A DNA stretch of 64,000 bases from Tigriopus japonicus (GCA_010645155.1 CM021317.1:5531123-5595122); one strand, 5' to 3'. Counted from the first letter of the stretch, positions 1 through 13,400 are shown. Notes: generated by a model from the letters alone, not told the origin. Translations and numbers: made by a program.

Positions 1-1264
1 AAGTGACATGACAAACCCCACTAAGGCGTACTTATTGAAATCCACTTTCAATTGGCTGTCAACGGAGTCAAGTTGTTACAAAGAGTCATCTGAGGTGATA
101 ATACCCCACAAATTAACAAATAGACACTCACCTCAGGGGGTACAAGGTGGGATCATCGCCAAGTTGGCTCAAGAAAGAGGCTAGTTTTGATTGATAAAAG
201 CTGAGCATGGCATCCAGATGGACTTCACGGAATTCTGGAGTCGTTGATGAGAAGAAGAAATAAGCCAGATCTGTGCATGGTGATGCCCAACGTAGAACAG
301 CCACATCAACCAAGCACACTTCAACAGCTTTGCCATCATCGTACCTGGACATGAGGGAAACATGTAGATATGTATTACTAAGAGGCTAAAATAGGGCTTG
401 AGCTTACTTGAACAAGATATTATTGAACCACACATCTCCGTGGTTTAACACGTTGAATTCTGAATCGTCCGGTGTGAATAGGGCAGCTCTTCGAGTGAAG
501 AGATCTCCATCTTTAGCCATCGATCGTTTCAAGGATTCAGGAAGATCTTGTCCAGGTTTTTGAGCATTCTCCAAAGCTTCAAACCAAGATTTGTACATAA
601 AATCTCGAAGCGCTACTGTCACATTTTGCATCACCTCTCCAGGATTAGTGCTGAAGAAATCGCGACAATACAACTCCTCTTTCTGAATCATGTTGTTCAA
701 ATCTCCCGCCATTTTTGTCTTGAAGTAAACATGAGAGACCGCGTGGAATTTGGCCATTTCTTCGAGAACTAGTGTAACGTGATCCATATTCAATCCAAAA
801 TGACGGGAGGGGCAATCTCGAAATCCATACTGTCCCATGTGTTCCATGACCAACATCGAACTCCTCTGGCAATCCTCCGGATCCACTTCTTCATGATATT
901 CGGAATACGGGCTTCTCTTGAAGCTAAATCGAATTTTGGCATTCCTTTGGTGCACAAATTCTTCAAAAGCAGGGAGCAGTGTGGAAAAGAATTGAATTTC
1001 TTTCTTTTCCATATGGGATGCACGGGTCACGGGCATCCTTTCTGGGTCACTAGGTGGGAATTTGACCATCCAGTGGTGTTCTTTTGATTGTCCGTCGACA
1101 GTGGCTTGCACATCACATGCTTGAACATGGCCGCAATAGTTTTGGCCTTCAGCGACTCCGTTTTTGACGGTCAAAGACTGGATTTCAATCTTGCCCTTCG
1201 GATAAATCTCCTTCAAGATAGATGACACTTTTTCTTTGTTAAGAATCTTGTGTTCTTTGGCCAT
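1..1264 (-). CDS. CHK/EcKinase-like small-molecule kinase, 3' end outside window
   Basis: This is a member of the CHK kinase-like family (EcKinase/DUF1679), which is expanded in arthropods and includes ecdysteroid 22-kinase. Members are thought to phosphorylate small hydroxylated molecules such as steroids in the cytosol. Three exons join in frame: 1264-408, 344-132 and 55-1, with GT-AG introns of 63 and 76 nt. The joined frame gives the Brenner-type motif HGDVWFNNILFK (catalytic Asp and Asn) around residue 275-286. It is followed by the segment VDVAVLRWASPCTDL, where the family usually has LVDFQ...R..SP..DL. The metal-binding Asp is kept, but the usual Phe-Gln after it is Val-Ala. The third exon (ending FNKYALVGFVMSL at the window edge) fits the family's C-terminal helix. 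The start at 1264 is the first ATG of the open frame and gives a usual N-terminus. Family is confident; substrate is unknown. Confidence 0.88.
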
Positions 1265-4200
1265 TTTTAGAGGGTTTTCTCAAGCAGAGCACTGGCGACG
1301 TGAATGGTGACTGAGTTGAATGAATCTCAATGTGTAATTTTCCAGCTACTCAGTGGTTGCTTGTAGATGATCTTGACACGTACTGCATCCAGGTATTGCA
1401 TAATGCCTCGCAATGTACAGTGTGAAGTACAGCATGGTGTGTGTATAAAGTGCACCGACACTTCAGTAGCCCTGATTGTACTTGCAGTGTTATCTCACTT
1501 GGGATGTTTGTCGAGAAACGAATGTCCCCGAGATGGCTAATCACGGCTTTGAAGATCCGAATGAGTAATGCAGAGTGGGTTCATGTGGATTGCATATGCC
1601 CTATTTAGTGCTTTGAGCGTCCCGTGCTTTTTATTATTCATATCCGAGAATAAGCAATGTTTCATGGACTTCCACTCAGCAGGACAGTTACCTTCTTACC
1701 AAACATGCACTGAAGAACGGAAGACATGGTCGATCTTGGTCCGCACTCAGTACTACATATACCTACCTCTTTTTAAAGAGCGTACACCATGTACAGTACT
1801 GTTGCTGTGTATATGTAGTATACTATGGAGGTCCTCTATGGACATGAATGAGGTCTGTCGTGACTTTATGGCCTGACAAGGGGAGGGGGCTTCTTTTTTA
1901 AAAGCATTTCGATGATGCCCCGAATTTTGAGCCTTTCAGGCCAGACTACCAGCTAAAGGAGGACAATAAGGCGAATTCAATTAATCATCGAGCGAGTATT
2001 GCTCCTCAATAGGATCTTTTTCAGAGCTCACCTGTCTTCCTCGACATTCCTCATCATTTGATACGAGAGCCAAGATGCCTGACTGCCAAACCGCCAAGTA
2101 ACTAACCCTGCCGCGCAATTCATTTACTTGAACTGAAGTGGAGATAATTGTCATTCGCTCGCAATATCTCTCCAGGCTCAATACGAGATGTAGTGCAAAA
2201 GGTATTCAAATGTCACTTCCTGAACGGGATAGGAGGGGCCTCCCCCAGTTTTGACCCGCATAATGGGGACCGCAAGTCGCTTTGTGAACGCCAATTATGA
2301 GAAAATCCTTTTTAACTTTGATAATTGTGGGAGTGTCCGGGGATTCCTCGGAATGTCGGTGGTCAAAAGCACATGGTATTTGGCCCTTACCCCTAATGAC
2401 CAATAGTTTTCCCATTAGGTTTCATTATAAGGTCAATTGTTATTGAGAGGAATGTCAATGGGTATCAAACTACTTCAACTGGAGGATTCAACAATATCGT
2501 GATGACGTTTTTCACAACAGATCTTCAAGTAGATTTGAGAGACGTCCCGCCGGAAAATGTTGACACTTATTCATTGACGAAGCCCCACGGTGTCTACATA
2601 TTTTTGACATTTCAATCAAAAGCAAACAAGCTATTCGATCGTTTGACCTCGGGCAATCAAATTGATATGCGGAGAGCCAAGCCAATATTGTATTGATAAC
2701 GGTATGCCGAAGCCTAAATCAATTGTCGAGTTCTCCAAATTTAAGGCGAGGAAATCCTTTGGACTCCAAATTTGCAATCCGTTGACAATGCCATTCTTTT
2801 CTATTGGCAATGAACAGTACTAGCTAGCATGTGAGTACGAATACCCTCTCAACCATCCATCCATCATTCATTTACCGCAGCACAATGAGATTCCTAGCCA
2901 TTTTCCAAGGCATCATCCGTCATCTTCTCACATTCGCATTCACGTGGTTCAATAATTAAGTTGTTACACACGGATAGCTTCGCACAAGTTGTTCGTGTCT
3001 TAAGGAACCATATCTAATGAATAAGCACCTTGTAAAACGGAAAGTCTGACAAATGAGTGCACCTTTTTCCCGCTTTGCGTCTAGACCATGTCAGTTAAAA
3101 GACCCTTGATCGATCGAAAAATGTCAAGGATAGAGTTATTCTCGAGGAGATCTTGTTTGATTTAGCTGTCATGCAAATCCTGAGGGATTAGCTCGAGAAA
3201 TTCGCGTGATTTGGCAACTTTCGAGAGATCGTATTACTAAGATGGATGTTTCGTGACGAAGGGATCACGTAGGGTTGTATTTATGAATAACAAATCCATG
3301 ATTCGCCCTTGGTTCACTCGCCAAGATTTCTAAATATGAAATTTTATGACATCAATAACAGGGTGAACTGGGCCTTGAGAGAACTAAACTAATGGCTAAA
3401 TCGTTTCTTTTTCGGCTCGTGCAACTCTGACGTTTTGGTCGGTGGAAATGAAAAGGTATTTTTAATCCAATTCGAGATTACCCCTCTTCATGGGGAACAA
3501 CAGTAAGCAGATTGACTTGTTTTGGGCCTCACGATTATTTGCGAGGTGAAAAAAGATCTCGAGATGTTGGCGATTATATCCCATAACGGGACTTCTTAAC
3601 AACGGATTATTTGTTGCTTGCACTTTTATCGAAATGCTCTACAGTTCCAATTAGATCAGACAAGGATCGAGATCAGCTCGTGTTTTATGGGTACAGAATA
3701 ACGTTCTTTATCTTGACTGATAATTGATTCGTTGGCAGGGTTTTCAAGAATAAAAAGAATTGAATTAGGCCATGTTTTACCCAATATGTTGATTTAAAAA
3801 AATAATGTTTTTGAAATTCCAAACTTATTTAGTTGAACAAAATATTCAAGCACTTTTAATCTTTCTTTCTCATCTGTCCATTTGTGGTAAAAAAATTGAA
3901 CTGCAGTAAAAGGGACGGTTTAAAGTGACAATAACTCTGAGCTTGGTTCTCTTTTCGATAACGATCGTGCCATCTGCCCAGTTACGGTCATTCCAGATTG
4001 AGATTTCAGAAGACGAAATTACTACACTCCAAATATGGTGCTTCCAAAAGAGTTAATCTCAAAAATTCCTTTACCCCCCTTTTCGTGTTCCGAAGAATAA
4101 AACTTCTCAAAAGACCCTTATTCAAACCTAAAGCCAACACAAGATGTTCCAGAGTATTGCTCCTGTAACTTTAAATTCCGTGGGACTTGAATTCAGCCTC

Positions 4201-7200
4201 ACGATTGATATCAAACATGATCCCATCTTTTTGGCCCTTCGGTGATTAAGCCATCAATGGTTTGTTCCACAGCAGGAGGTGAGCAACTTGTTCAAACACA
4301 ACCAATGAATAGCCCAACCACCTTAAAGCCTCCTACACAGCGTGGCCAACTTCATATCGTTCAACTACTGTACATTCAAACAAGCAAACAAACACGGATC
4401 GCTTTTGTTGGTCTCACGATATCAGATCAGGCAAGATTGAGCTAGACACCCGTTTTGAGATGTGGGTTTTGGTAAGGATTGAGGGTTAAGCAAATTGAAA
4501 AATTGCCCTTCCTGTTCCATGGGGCCGTGTTTGGGTGATTAAGAACTAGCCGGAAGTTGTTTGTGTGAGTATAAAATTGACAAGTTACAGAGGCCATCTT
4601 GAATGGGGATAACCATTGCACGATTTACAACCAGATAACTCCTGACACTCAAGGGATGAAGGGATCCCTTCATCCTGCAAAATGCAGGTCGCCAAACGTT
4701 TGGTTTGACAAGTGAAGTAAATGCACGAGAGAGTTATAAATACTAGAGAGACTATAGTAAGCCTCAATAGTAAACATTGAATGGAATTTATTTTCACCAA
4801 ATGATACTAAAACATCCCATTGACCATTATCATATTTTTAGAAATTTCTAGCTCTGTACTTATGTCATTGCTTTAAGAAGAGATAATTCAAAGGGGAAAA
4901 TTCCTCTTTTACTGCATGAAAGATTGGTATAGTTTGCCGCATTTTGACGAAAGGCCAAAGCGTTACTTTCTTTTATTGTTGGTGATAGAATACTTTTTAT
5001 CTCATTTATTTTGCCCTTCCAAGCTACAAAAAATAACCTCAACTGGAGCCAGATGAATGAAATTTGCATATGTTTCTCATTTCAAAGAAAAGTTGTACTT
5101 ATTCCTTTGTAAAAAGAATTTATCTTTTGGAAAGTAAAGATTTTTCAGCCTTACTACCCATAAAAATCCCACCCTTTTTCTTCCTCTACTTTCTAGCCTA
5201 AAGGGTTTTCTTTTTAGTTTTGGTAGCCCTTTCTCTTTTTAGTTTTAGTAGCAACTTCCCTTTTTACTTTTTACTCTTGTTCTTACGTACATTACTTGCC
5301 TTGCCTCCTTTCATTAAAGTTAACACTTCATAAAAAGAAGCCACTGGTATTTAATAATTGAAATGTGAAATTGCTGAATTTTTATGAAAGAGAAATTTCA
5401 GTTTCATTTTGATGTATCTTCTTTCAACTCAATCAAAAAAGGTCACATGACTATGTGAAAAAATGTCTGTTGCACTTATATTTACTGGTGACATTTTCCA
5501 AGCTTTTTAAAATCACAACAAACACCAAGGCTTTTTAGAGATTGGCATCACATTCTGACCATTTTATGATCCCTCTTGAATGTATAACTCTTTGGCTAAA
5601 CATCGTGTATCAACGGTAAATTGGAGGTATCGGTTCAGCCTCTCGATCTCTTTATAGGCCGAAAATGTGCATGCGAACCAGTCATATTAGCCCTTTGCAT
5701 ATCGAGTAGTTGTCAAGAAACTCATATTTCAGGCAAGGCATTGCACTTCGTTTGAGACCATCTCTCACTTCCGTACTCCTCGGAATTCTGACCGGGGTTT
5801 AAGCCATAAAAAGTTGCATTACCCTGTCTCTTTCCATCTCGAGTTAGTGAGCATCGTGCATCATGCCAAATATCTCGCTTCAGGTGCGAAAATGTCCAGG
5901 ATACATATTGCAAGCACATTCATATCTGTCCACTTGGGCTAACCATTGTTGCATACCATCGTAGTAACTTGATTGATGAAGACTTGTCGAGATCGTTGCT
6001 GTACTTGGCCACAATACATATTAGGGTGATAGCCGTTTGGACCTCTCCTTGTTGTGTAATAGAGTTTTCATGCCTCTGAACAATGGATAGTCGTTGTCGG
6101 AAACTGAGCTATTATCCTTTTGACACCACCGAACAGTAATTCATCCTGGGTTCTCAAAGTTGCGAAGTCTTTATTAAGTGGACAAGAGCCATGTTATAGA
6201 TTTAGTGCATAACGGTATTTGTGAGATCGATATCATTCCATCAAGGATGCTAATTTCATATGAATAAGGTCATAATAACATGTAGGTCATGGATATTTTA
6301 TCAGCATTTGTTGCCTAATATCTTGTAACAAAAGCTTGATTTGAAACCATTCGCCAGAATTTCATTAAAGAACAACCCTAGACAAAGCTTTACAGTTTGG
6401 TTGATTGACTTCGAATGCATCTCTGGACCTGCTTTCCAAGAACATGGCGAAGAATCAGTTTGTTCATCCCAGTCAATCACGACTTTTTTTGTATCAAATC
6501 TAAGACACTCCCTCGTTGAGTACTCACAAAGGCACCTCGCATGTTCCTTGCATGATATTTCTTCGTTGTTGTTGATAGTGATAGTAATGGTTGAAGTTGG
6601 TAATGGTGCTCATCATCTAAACGTCTTTGAGATGATTTAGCTGAGCATACGATTAAGCACGTTTCTCATGTCATCGCACAATTGTTCCGAAGTCATCTTA
6701 CTCGGAGAAGGGTGCATACGAATGATTCGTTGAGTGTCAAATGAGCGTTTGATCCGTTGGACAGGGATTCATTAAACCCGTTTTGGTTAGCGTTATCTTG
6801 TCAAAAGGATCAGGCATAAAAGAAAATGGCCCTCTACTTTTGGAGATTCACATCTACGCTTACGGTAACTTATCAACGCCCATTGAACCCTGTGATGGGG
6901 CACATCTCGCATGAGGAGCACCAAACTGAAGACGGGTGCAAATAGGACAAATTGTCTGAATGCATGACTCATGGCCACTTTGACAAAACTGAAAATAATC
7001 TAATTCAGAGTTCAACCCAAGTGGTTTGTACATCAACCTTTACACGTTAGTTGAAATCAAGAATCTCGACCACACCAATTCTTCAAAACTAAGCTACCTT
7101 AGTAAAGCGCCAACGACAACAAATTTCTGGATTGCTGTAATTTTCGATTACAGGGAACATTGTTTGGTGTAGGGGGATGTGAAGTTCGTTGAATTTTGAT

Positions 7201-7435
7201 CTCCCGGTAGTGGTCATTCCCAGAGAAGTCGGGAAGTTTCGAACAAAAACCATGATCTACATTCTTTGTCAGTGAGCTCATTGACAAGATTAGCTGGAAT
7301 TCACACTTACCCCTTCAAGATTCAGGAAGTGGTCGTTTTCATTAGCACTTGTTTGCGTATAGGATTCGCCGAAGAGAGGGATGATTTGGTTTATCATTGT
7401 TGGAAGCTAATTACCCGCTTCTTTATCTCTTTCAG
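1265..7435. other. Intergenic stretch, no supported gene
   Basis: I see no recognisable coding family in these 6 kb. Pyrimidine-rich tracts occur at about 5160-5290. Two open frames look mildly protein-like: plus 2499-2696 (65 codons, ending MRRAKPILY) and minus 6978-6793 (a signal-peptide-like N-terminus). Neither has a recognised homologue or a clear exon partner, so they are reported only as observations. The first exon(s) of the cuticle gene at 7436 should lie on the plus strand here, but I could not identify them. Confidence 0.5.
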
Positions 7436-8254
7436 AATGGAAACTACGAGTTTTCATGGGCTGTCAACGATGTCCAAAGTGGCAACGATTATGGGCATTC
7501 CGAGAAACGCAAAGGATACGATACCGCCGGACAATACCACGTCTTATTGCCTGACGGTCGGACTCAGACTGTTCAATACAGCGTTGACCCATACAGTGGG
7601 TTCCAAGCTCGAGTGATTTACGATGGCAAACCACAAGAGCAACCCTTTACCCCAGCTTCCCGTCCCGAATCATCTAGGGCATTGACCTACTCACCCTATA
7701 GGCCCTCTCCGGCTCCCTCTGCCCAGCAGACCTATTCCTATGCGCCACCTCCGAAATCTTTCGCCCCAACGTCGCTCGCCCCACGCGCCCCCAAACCTGC
7801 TTTTAGGTCACCTACTCAGAGCCCCAGGGTCTATGCCTCTCGAACACTTGCCCCCTATAAATATCGCCAAGCCAAGACCTTTGAACCTGCTTACAACCCG
7901 GTCACTCCATCTTCGGTTGTCTCCCGACTCCCTTCGGCTGCACCCACTGCATCCCCATTTAGTCCCCATAGGCCTGCTGCAGCATCACGGTTCAACCCTC
8001 GGGCCAGGCAAAATGTGCACCCACAGACCCAAGTGCATGGCCACAAAGTACAAGAGCCTGTTCATGGTCATGGAGACGACAATCGGGAAAGAACCATTGA
8101 AGAGATGAAGAAAGACGATCCTTTCCTTCGAACGGAAGACGAGTTGCAAGGACGGGACTTTGATGAGCCCTTCTTCTACCCACGAGATAAGAATCTTTTG
8201 AAGCCAGGGAAGAAAATCAAGGACACTAGTCATGACCACGATCGGCGGTATTGA
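7436..8254 (+). CDS. Cuticle protein with Rebers-Riddiford (RR) chitin-binding domain, last exon
   Basis: This is a structural protein of the exoskeleton, secreted and bound to chitin through the extended Rebers-Riddiford consensus. The exon follows a strong acceptor (ctttatctctttcag) at 7435 and encodes 272 residues. Exon residues 1-64 are the RR domain (NGNYEFSWAVND ... GQYHVLLPDGRTQTVQYS ... DPYSGFQARVIYDG). They carry the PDGRTQTVQYSVD and GF signatures and aromatic residues expected to stack on chitin, closest to the RR-2 type. About 140 residues rich in Pro, Ala, Ser, Tyr and Arg follow (repeats such as SPYRPSPAP), then a charged C-terminus (residues ~205-272) with His-Gly and Asp/Glu/Lys clusters. 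No signal peptide is present, so at least one 5' exon is missing from this model. The frame stays open just upstream of the acceptor, but that part is intronic. The long charged tail is unusual for small cuticle proteins. Confidence 0.85.
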   Translation, partial: NGNYEFSWAVNDVQSGNDYGHSEKRKGYDTAGQYHVLLPDGRTQTVQYSVDPYSGFQARVIYDGKPQEQPFTPASRPESSRALTYSPYRPSPAPSAQQTYSYAPPPKSFAPTSLAPRAPKPAFRSPTQSPRVYASRTLAPYKYRQAKTFEPAYNPVTPSSVVSRLPSAAPTASPFSPHRPAAASRFNPRARQNVHPQTQVHGHKVQEPVHGHGDDNRERTIEEMKKDDPFLRTEDELQGRDFDEPFFYPRDKNLLKPGKKIKDTSHDHDRRY

Positions 8255-8665
8255 AGGGTATGAACCCACACACAAGTCACTTTCTTGCCATATTTCAACT
8301 CCCCAAAAGGCACCTTGCAAAACACCTTTTGGTTTTGTAGCAAGAATGGCGACCTTCTCAAACTTCATAATCAATATCTTTTTGTTGTTAAACCGTTCAG
8401 TGTCTTCTTTCTCGAATATGTAATCGTTCTCCCGTGAGAACTGGTCTTTCGATCTACTTTTGACTATTTATTTAAATTATTTTCTTGTCTCTCCATGTCG
8501 TAAATACATTTGTATATTTTCTTTCCGAACTGGTTTTGTTGTTTTCTCGGAGTTACAGTTTTCCGTTCACCCAACCTCTCTTTCAAAAAGTGTTCCACCG
8601 TTTGAGCGACTTCTGTGTCCACATCTGCGTGTTCTAGGGTCATTTTGACCTTCTCTAAGCATCAA
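8255..8665. other. Intergenic spacer between convergent genes
   Basis: About 410 bp separate the stop of the cuticle gene (plus) from the stop of the membrane-protein gene (minus), so it should hold both 3' UTRs. It is T-rich on the plus strand. I see no canonical AATAAA directly after the cuticle stop. Confidence 0.6.
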
Positions 8666-10414
8666 TCACAGCTTCGTTTCCAATGGTTCCATTTTGGGAG
8701 CGAAAGGTCTCCCCTCATCATTTTCCTCGTCCTCTTCAGCCTCTTCGCAAATTGGAACGCTCTCATGTAACCCGTGGAAGTAGCAATGATGATGGCCATG
8801 GACAATGTTGGGATGATAATGGGCGCCACCTTCTAATAAATGGTTGTTTCTTGCTGGTCTATTGGCCTCACAATAGGATCCCGGACCTACTTGGCTCACC
8901 TCGCAATGAACGAATGGTGGAAACTTTTGGATAAAAGAAGTGGCATGGAGGGAACCGGATTCTTGGGAGATTTTATTGTTATCCACGTTGACCAACACAT
9001 TATCCAATGAGCTCAGACGCCTTCTAGAACTCTCTTCGGTACATATGGAGACGAGGGTGGCACTGCCAACTTCGCTAACTGTGCTGACAGAATGGTTGTT
9101 TTTGAAATTCTCGTCGATGCTCAGGTGTCTGTCACTCTAGAAAGAAAAAAGAGATGAAGCTTCGAAATTGGATCCTATCAAAAACAGAGGTTATGCCTGC
9201 CAGCGGCATAATTTCCCCCTTCTTACAGTTTTAGTGCTCAATATCAGGCTCATGGGTAAGAACGATAATCATGCGTAATATCTAGGATAAGGTCAGATTT
9301 TTGGGTGCGAAAACGAGAGTCTCAAAAGCAACGCAACGTATTTCATTCGTCCAAAATGGGTTTAAAATGGAAATTGAATCGTTCCGAAAAAGGCCAACGA
9401 CCCCGAGTGGAAACTTGATCGGTTAATGGATGGCGGTTCTTTCTTCTCGGCTCAATTTATTCGCTGTTGAGCATTGCACTTCAAGATCTTACCCGCTTCT
9501 CTAGTGCCCAAACTTACATCGATTGTTGGAACATTTCGAGAAGACTTGTTCCCATCAGTGGTTCCCGAGGACGATTTTTTGCCCAACTCTTTTAGTTTTC
9601 GTATACTGTTACTAATCCGGAAGCGTCTTGATCCCGATTCTGACGGATTGATATTCACATTGCCGGAGGCTCCGCCATTTTGGGTCGTAATTTCGATGTC
9701 CACTAACTCGGGATCGGTTTTATGAGGCCTGGATTTGGAAGGGGTTACCTCTGAAAGAAAAGAACGGAAATTCCATTCATCTGACATGAACTCAGCAGTT
9801 TCTCGTTTATCTTTCTTGTGCCAACAAGGACCTTTTTGTCCGTTCACTCCAATTTCTATAGATCTCATCTTCATCTTCCCATCATTTTAGTTAGAATTAC
9901 CGAGGCGGATCTTCAGCCCCAGATAAAACGTTGGACCCTCATGGACCACTTAAGCTTCGTCCTAACCTATTCTACCTCAAATAAGAGGAACTCTCCATGA
10001 TGAAGTAGTCCATGGACTCCAGTAATGGCGGTATCTTGCCTTGAAAAATGATTAGTGATCCTGCCCTATTTTCGATATGGGTTTTCGCCCCTTCATTTTT
10101 TTGGTCTTACCAGGGTTGCTAGTATTTGGTCGCGGTGAAGGACTGTAGAATTCATCCCAAAGGTCCCCCAAGTTCCAGGACCAAGCACCGTACGCAGAGT
10201 TCATATAGTGGATCAAGATCACCATTAGGCCCATGAAATACAAGAAAAATATGCTCGACACATAGTAAACGGCCGTGGGTTTGGCGTCTTTGTGAATGGT
10301 GTTGAGCTCTTGTATATTTTTGGCGCCAACAAAATGGTGCAAGGTCAAACCGAGATTGACGAGTGGAGGACGACGTTGACGAAAAACGGTGTTGGTCATA
10401 TTGAATTGGTTCAT
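8666..10414 (-). CDS. Unrecognised single-pass membrane protein, 335 aa, three exons
   Basis: I do not recognise the family. Three exons join in frame: 10414-10111, 9750-9518 and 9136-8666. Donors are GTAAGA and GTAAGT, and acceptors are preceded by polypyrimidine tracts (ttcttttctttcag, ttttttctttctag). Phases are 1 then 0, giving 335 residues. Residues ~47-69 form one strong hydrophobic helix (TAVYYVSSIFFLYFMGLMVI onward). It is followed by a conserved-looking aromatic stretch, NSAYGAWSWNLGDLWDEFYS. The rest is hydrophilic: Ser/Arg/Lys-rich in the second exon and His/Glu-rich near the C-terminus (HYHPNIVHGHHHCYFHG, then EEAEEDEENDEG). A further acceptor (gatctgttttcag) at 10430 suggests an intron in the 5' UTR. 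The short basic N-terminus, one helix and long cytoplasm-like tail resemble an ancillary channel subunit or adaptor in layout only. The gene structure is much better supported than any function. Confidence 0.8.
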
Positions 10415-10429
10415 CCTTTAAGCGATATC

Positions 10430-13400
10430 CTGAAAACAGATCAGAAATGTTTCAGATATGATGTAGTTTCATTGGATTAAGCATACCATATGGATTTGAG
10501 TGCACATATATAAATGTTGCAAATGCACTCGAGACGAAATTGTGGGAAGTGCAAAGGAGCAACTTTTAATCGAATTTTCTCTTATCTTTCACTCAGAAGC
10601 TGGAAACTTTCCCGTCCAATCTCCCAGAGAATAGAGCGTGATAAGTGCTTGTTCCAAGGTGTGAATTTTTGCCCAGTCATTCCTTTCCCACACACGTTTA
10701 ATGCTTCCTATTCATCTCCTGAAAACCTCCATTTCTTAACCTTGAGCAAGTTCCACTAAACCCCACCGGATATGGCGGTTCTTGCCTTCCAATATTTACT
10801 TCTGTGAACCGTCTTTCCAAGCGAATGGAGCCTTGAAGCCTTGTTCCACTCTAGATCTTTGCTTGTTCCACGGGCATTTTTGAGGATGCATTTCTTTGTG
10901 TCAGGAGATTAGCACTTTGTACTTGTCCCCTGTCACAATAGAACTCGTTCCTCTTTTCATATGAATACATAGGCAGAGTTGAACCCATGGGAGATGCGAA
11001 TCTTTGGAACACAAAAGGTGAAACCCACAAGAGCTTTTGAGCCTGCGCTAAGTAACGATCAAAAGCACATTCTCAAAGGCTCTTAAGAAGAAAGAATCCC
11101 AATATTATGCACCGATCCTTCATTCCTGATCCCATAATCCTGGAATATAAAAGCTACCAAGGTTCTTTCTTCGAAAGGGTCTCTTTGGTTATTGATTGGT
11201 GGTTGGACCGATCCTTACGTAGTATCCAAATAACAACTAGGGATCGCTATCGGTTGTGGAATCCAAATTATATTCATGATAACTGGTGCTTTTTTAATTA
11301 ATCGGTTTTCTTATTTGATTTATCGCAATGAAAACCTTTCACCTCCATGATGAGCCACACACGTCAATATTTAAAACAACTGCGTTCGGTCAATCAACTA
11401 ATAGTTCTGGGTTTGGAAACAAAAAAACAAATTAGCCACTTGTGACGCAAAAACCGGATTTTCGGGATGAAATATTTCAATATTGCAAGCCGACTCATCC
11501 CTAAAAAACAACCGATCATCAGTGGCCAAGAAAACGTCATCGAAGAAAATCCCTCTTAAGTAGAAAAAGTCTCATGAATGATGAATCTGTGATCCAAGCG
11601 TTAATGTTGCTGTTGTTGATGAAGAATGATCCAAATCGTGTTTTGGAGACACACGGATGGAAGTGACTTGATTAAGCATTAAGAAGATGTCCAGAGATTG
11701 CCAGGATATTCTTCTACATATACTATATTTCCCAACGTCGTTTCTCTCCGTTAAATGAGCCTTGGTTTCAGACAGGCAACATGATTAGTAAATGGTGTGT
11801 TTGTTGAAACACCATTCACACCAAACTCAACACTTTGTAGGAGAACCCATTATCTAGAATTAATTGTTTCTTGACTCCCTTTTCTCTTTTCTCACAATCT
11901 CGTGACCTCGGTTTGCTAATTGATCTTTTGGGGAAAGACTTTGGTTTGCTCAAATAATGCCTTGAAAAACGGACGGCACAAATTTGGGAACATAAAACAT
12001 TATTGTTTTGATTTCTTTTTGTACCTTTAGAGGACTTCAATTGCACATATCGAAAGTTCTTTTCTGTACCGTAATTTGCGAGCTAATGATAGGAAAAGGC
12101 CAAGCATAGGAACCAATTATAACATATTTTTGGCACCATCGTGCAAAAGTGCAAATGGATGCAGATTGTAAGATGGAACTTCCCAGAATCTAATCAAGAC
12201 AAAAAGGCCCTCAATTCCCACGAGCCTATTCTGGGTAATGTCCCAAATTCTTTCCCACATGCACATGTTTCGAGAGTTCAAAGTGCAAAAGCAAAGAAGG
12301 CAAGGAAATAATCAAATAAGGGCGGGAATTAAAAGTGCAAAATTCTACAATTCTAAGCGATTGAAGAAAGTAAAAAAAACACTGCCTGGAAACTTGTTTC
12401 ACAAAGGACCACTTTTGGGTATCCTCACACCAAAAGAAAAATGTGTTCTTTCCGAAAAAGATGAGACACCCGGAAAATTGCAAACTAAGTCGTTAAACAG
12501 ACTTTCCACTATCCGATATCTGTTTGCCTCGTCGTTTCTGTAACACAACTTTGGCCTACTTCTTTCCTTTACCAGTGTGTGTTTAAAGAGCAGAAGTGGG
12601 TATTGTAGGTGTATTTCTTAACTGGCTATTGAGATTGGTATTGCATTTTTCACACTTTTGTGGGAAGTTATTCTTGAAATTAAGGGATATTTTGTCTTTT
12701 TTTAAACTTAAAAAACAACTTTTGAAGATATCAAATCTCAAAATTTCAGGAATTTAACAATCAAATTTTCCACCCTTTTTTCTCGTAAATTTAAGCTTCT
12801 TGAGCGATGTTACAGATATTGTCAATCAATCAAAATCCACTGATATTGCTAAAAAAGATCGTTCAGCTGTTCATTGACCTTTACCATCCTTTACAAAAAA
12901 GGTTTTGTAAGATATGCCGCATTTGTTAAATCGACTCAATTTGTTCCACAGCAAAAAAGTTATATTTTGTTGTGTTCCACGCAAGTTCAAGTTATACCTT
13001 GTTTCTAGTAAAGACAATTTAACACCATGCTTCTGAGTATGTTTTCCATGGAAACTCACCACTCTTCCCGATTCATTTTACATTGCGATGGGTGCACCAA
13101 AAAGAATGCAAATGGCTTAATATCTTGAGAATGTGAAGATATATCTAAAACATCATTAAAAGTTATTTCTCGACATGATAATGGTCTCGACATTTAACCA
13201 ATTCCCAAAGGCGCAACCGCTCCTTAAAGCAGGTAGCAAAGGAATCTTTAGGGATATTTGCTGACCCCTACGGGAGTGTTCTGGAGGCCCTCCAGGTTCT
13301 ATAATTTGTTCTTTTCCATTTCTTTTTCGTCACTGGGAACAAACAAATTTTGCCAAATGCCAAATATGAATTACATGGTCCACAATTCAAAATGTTTTAA

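Noticed and set aside
7985..8374. Minus-strand open frame of 129 codons under the cuticle exon
   Set aside because: It is the antisense shadow of the RR protein's biased codons. No domain and no splice support.
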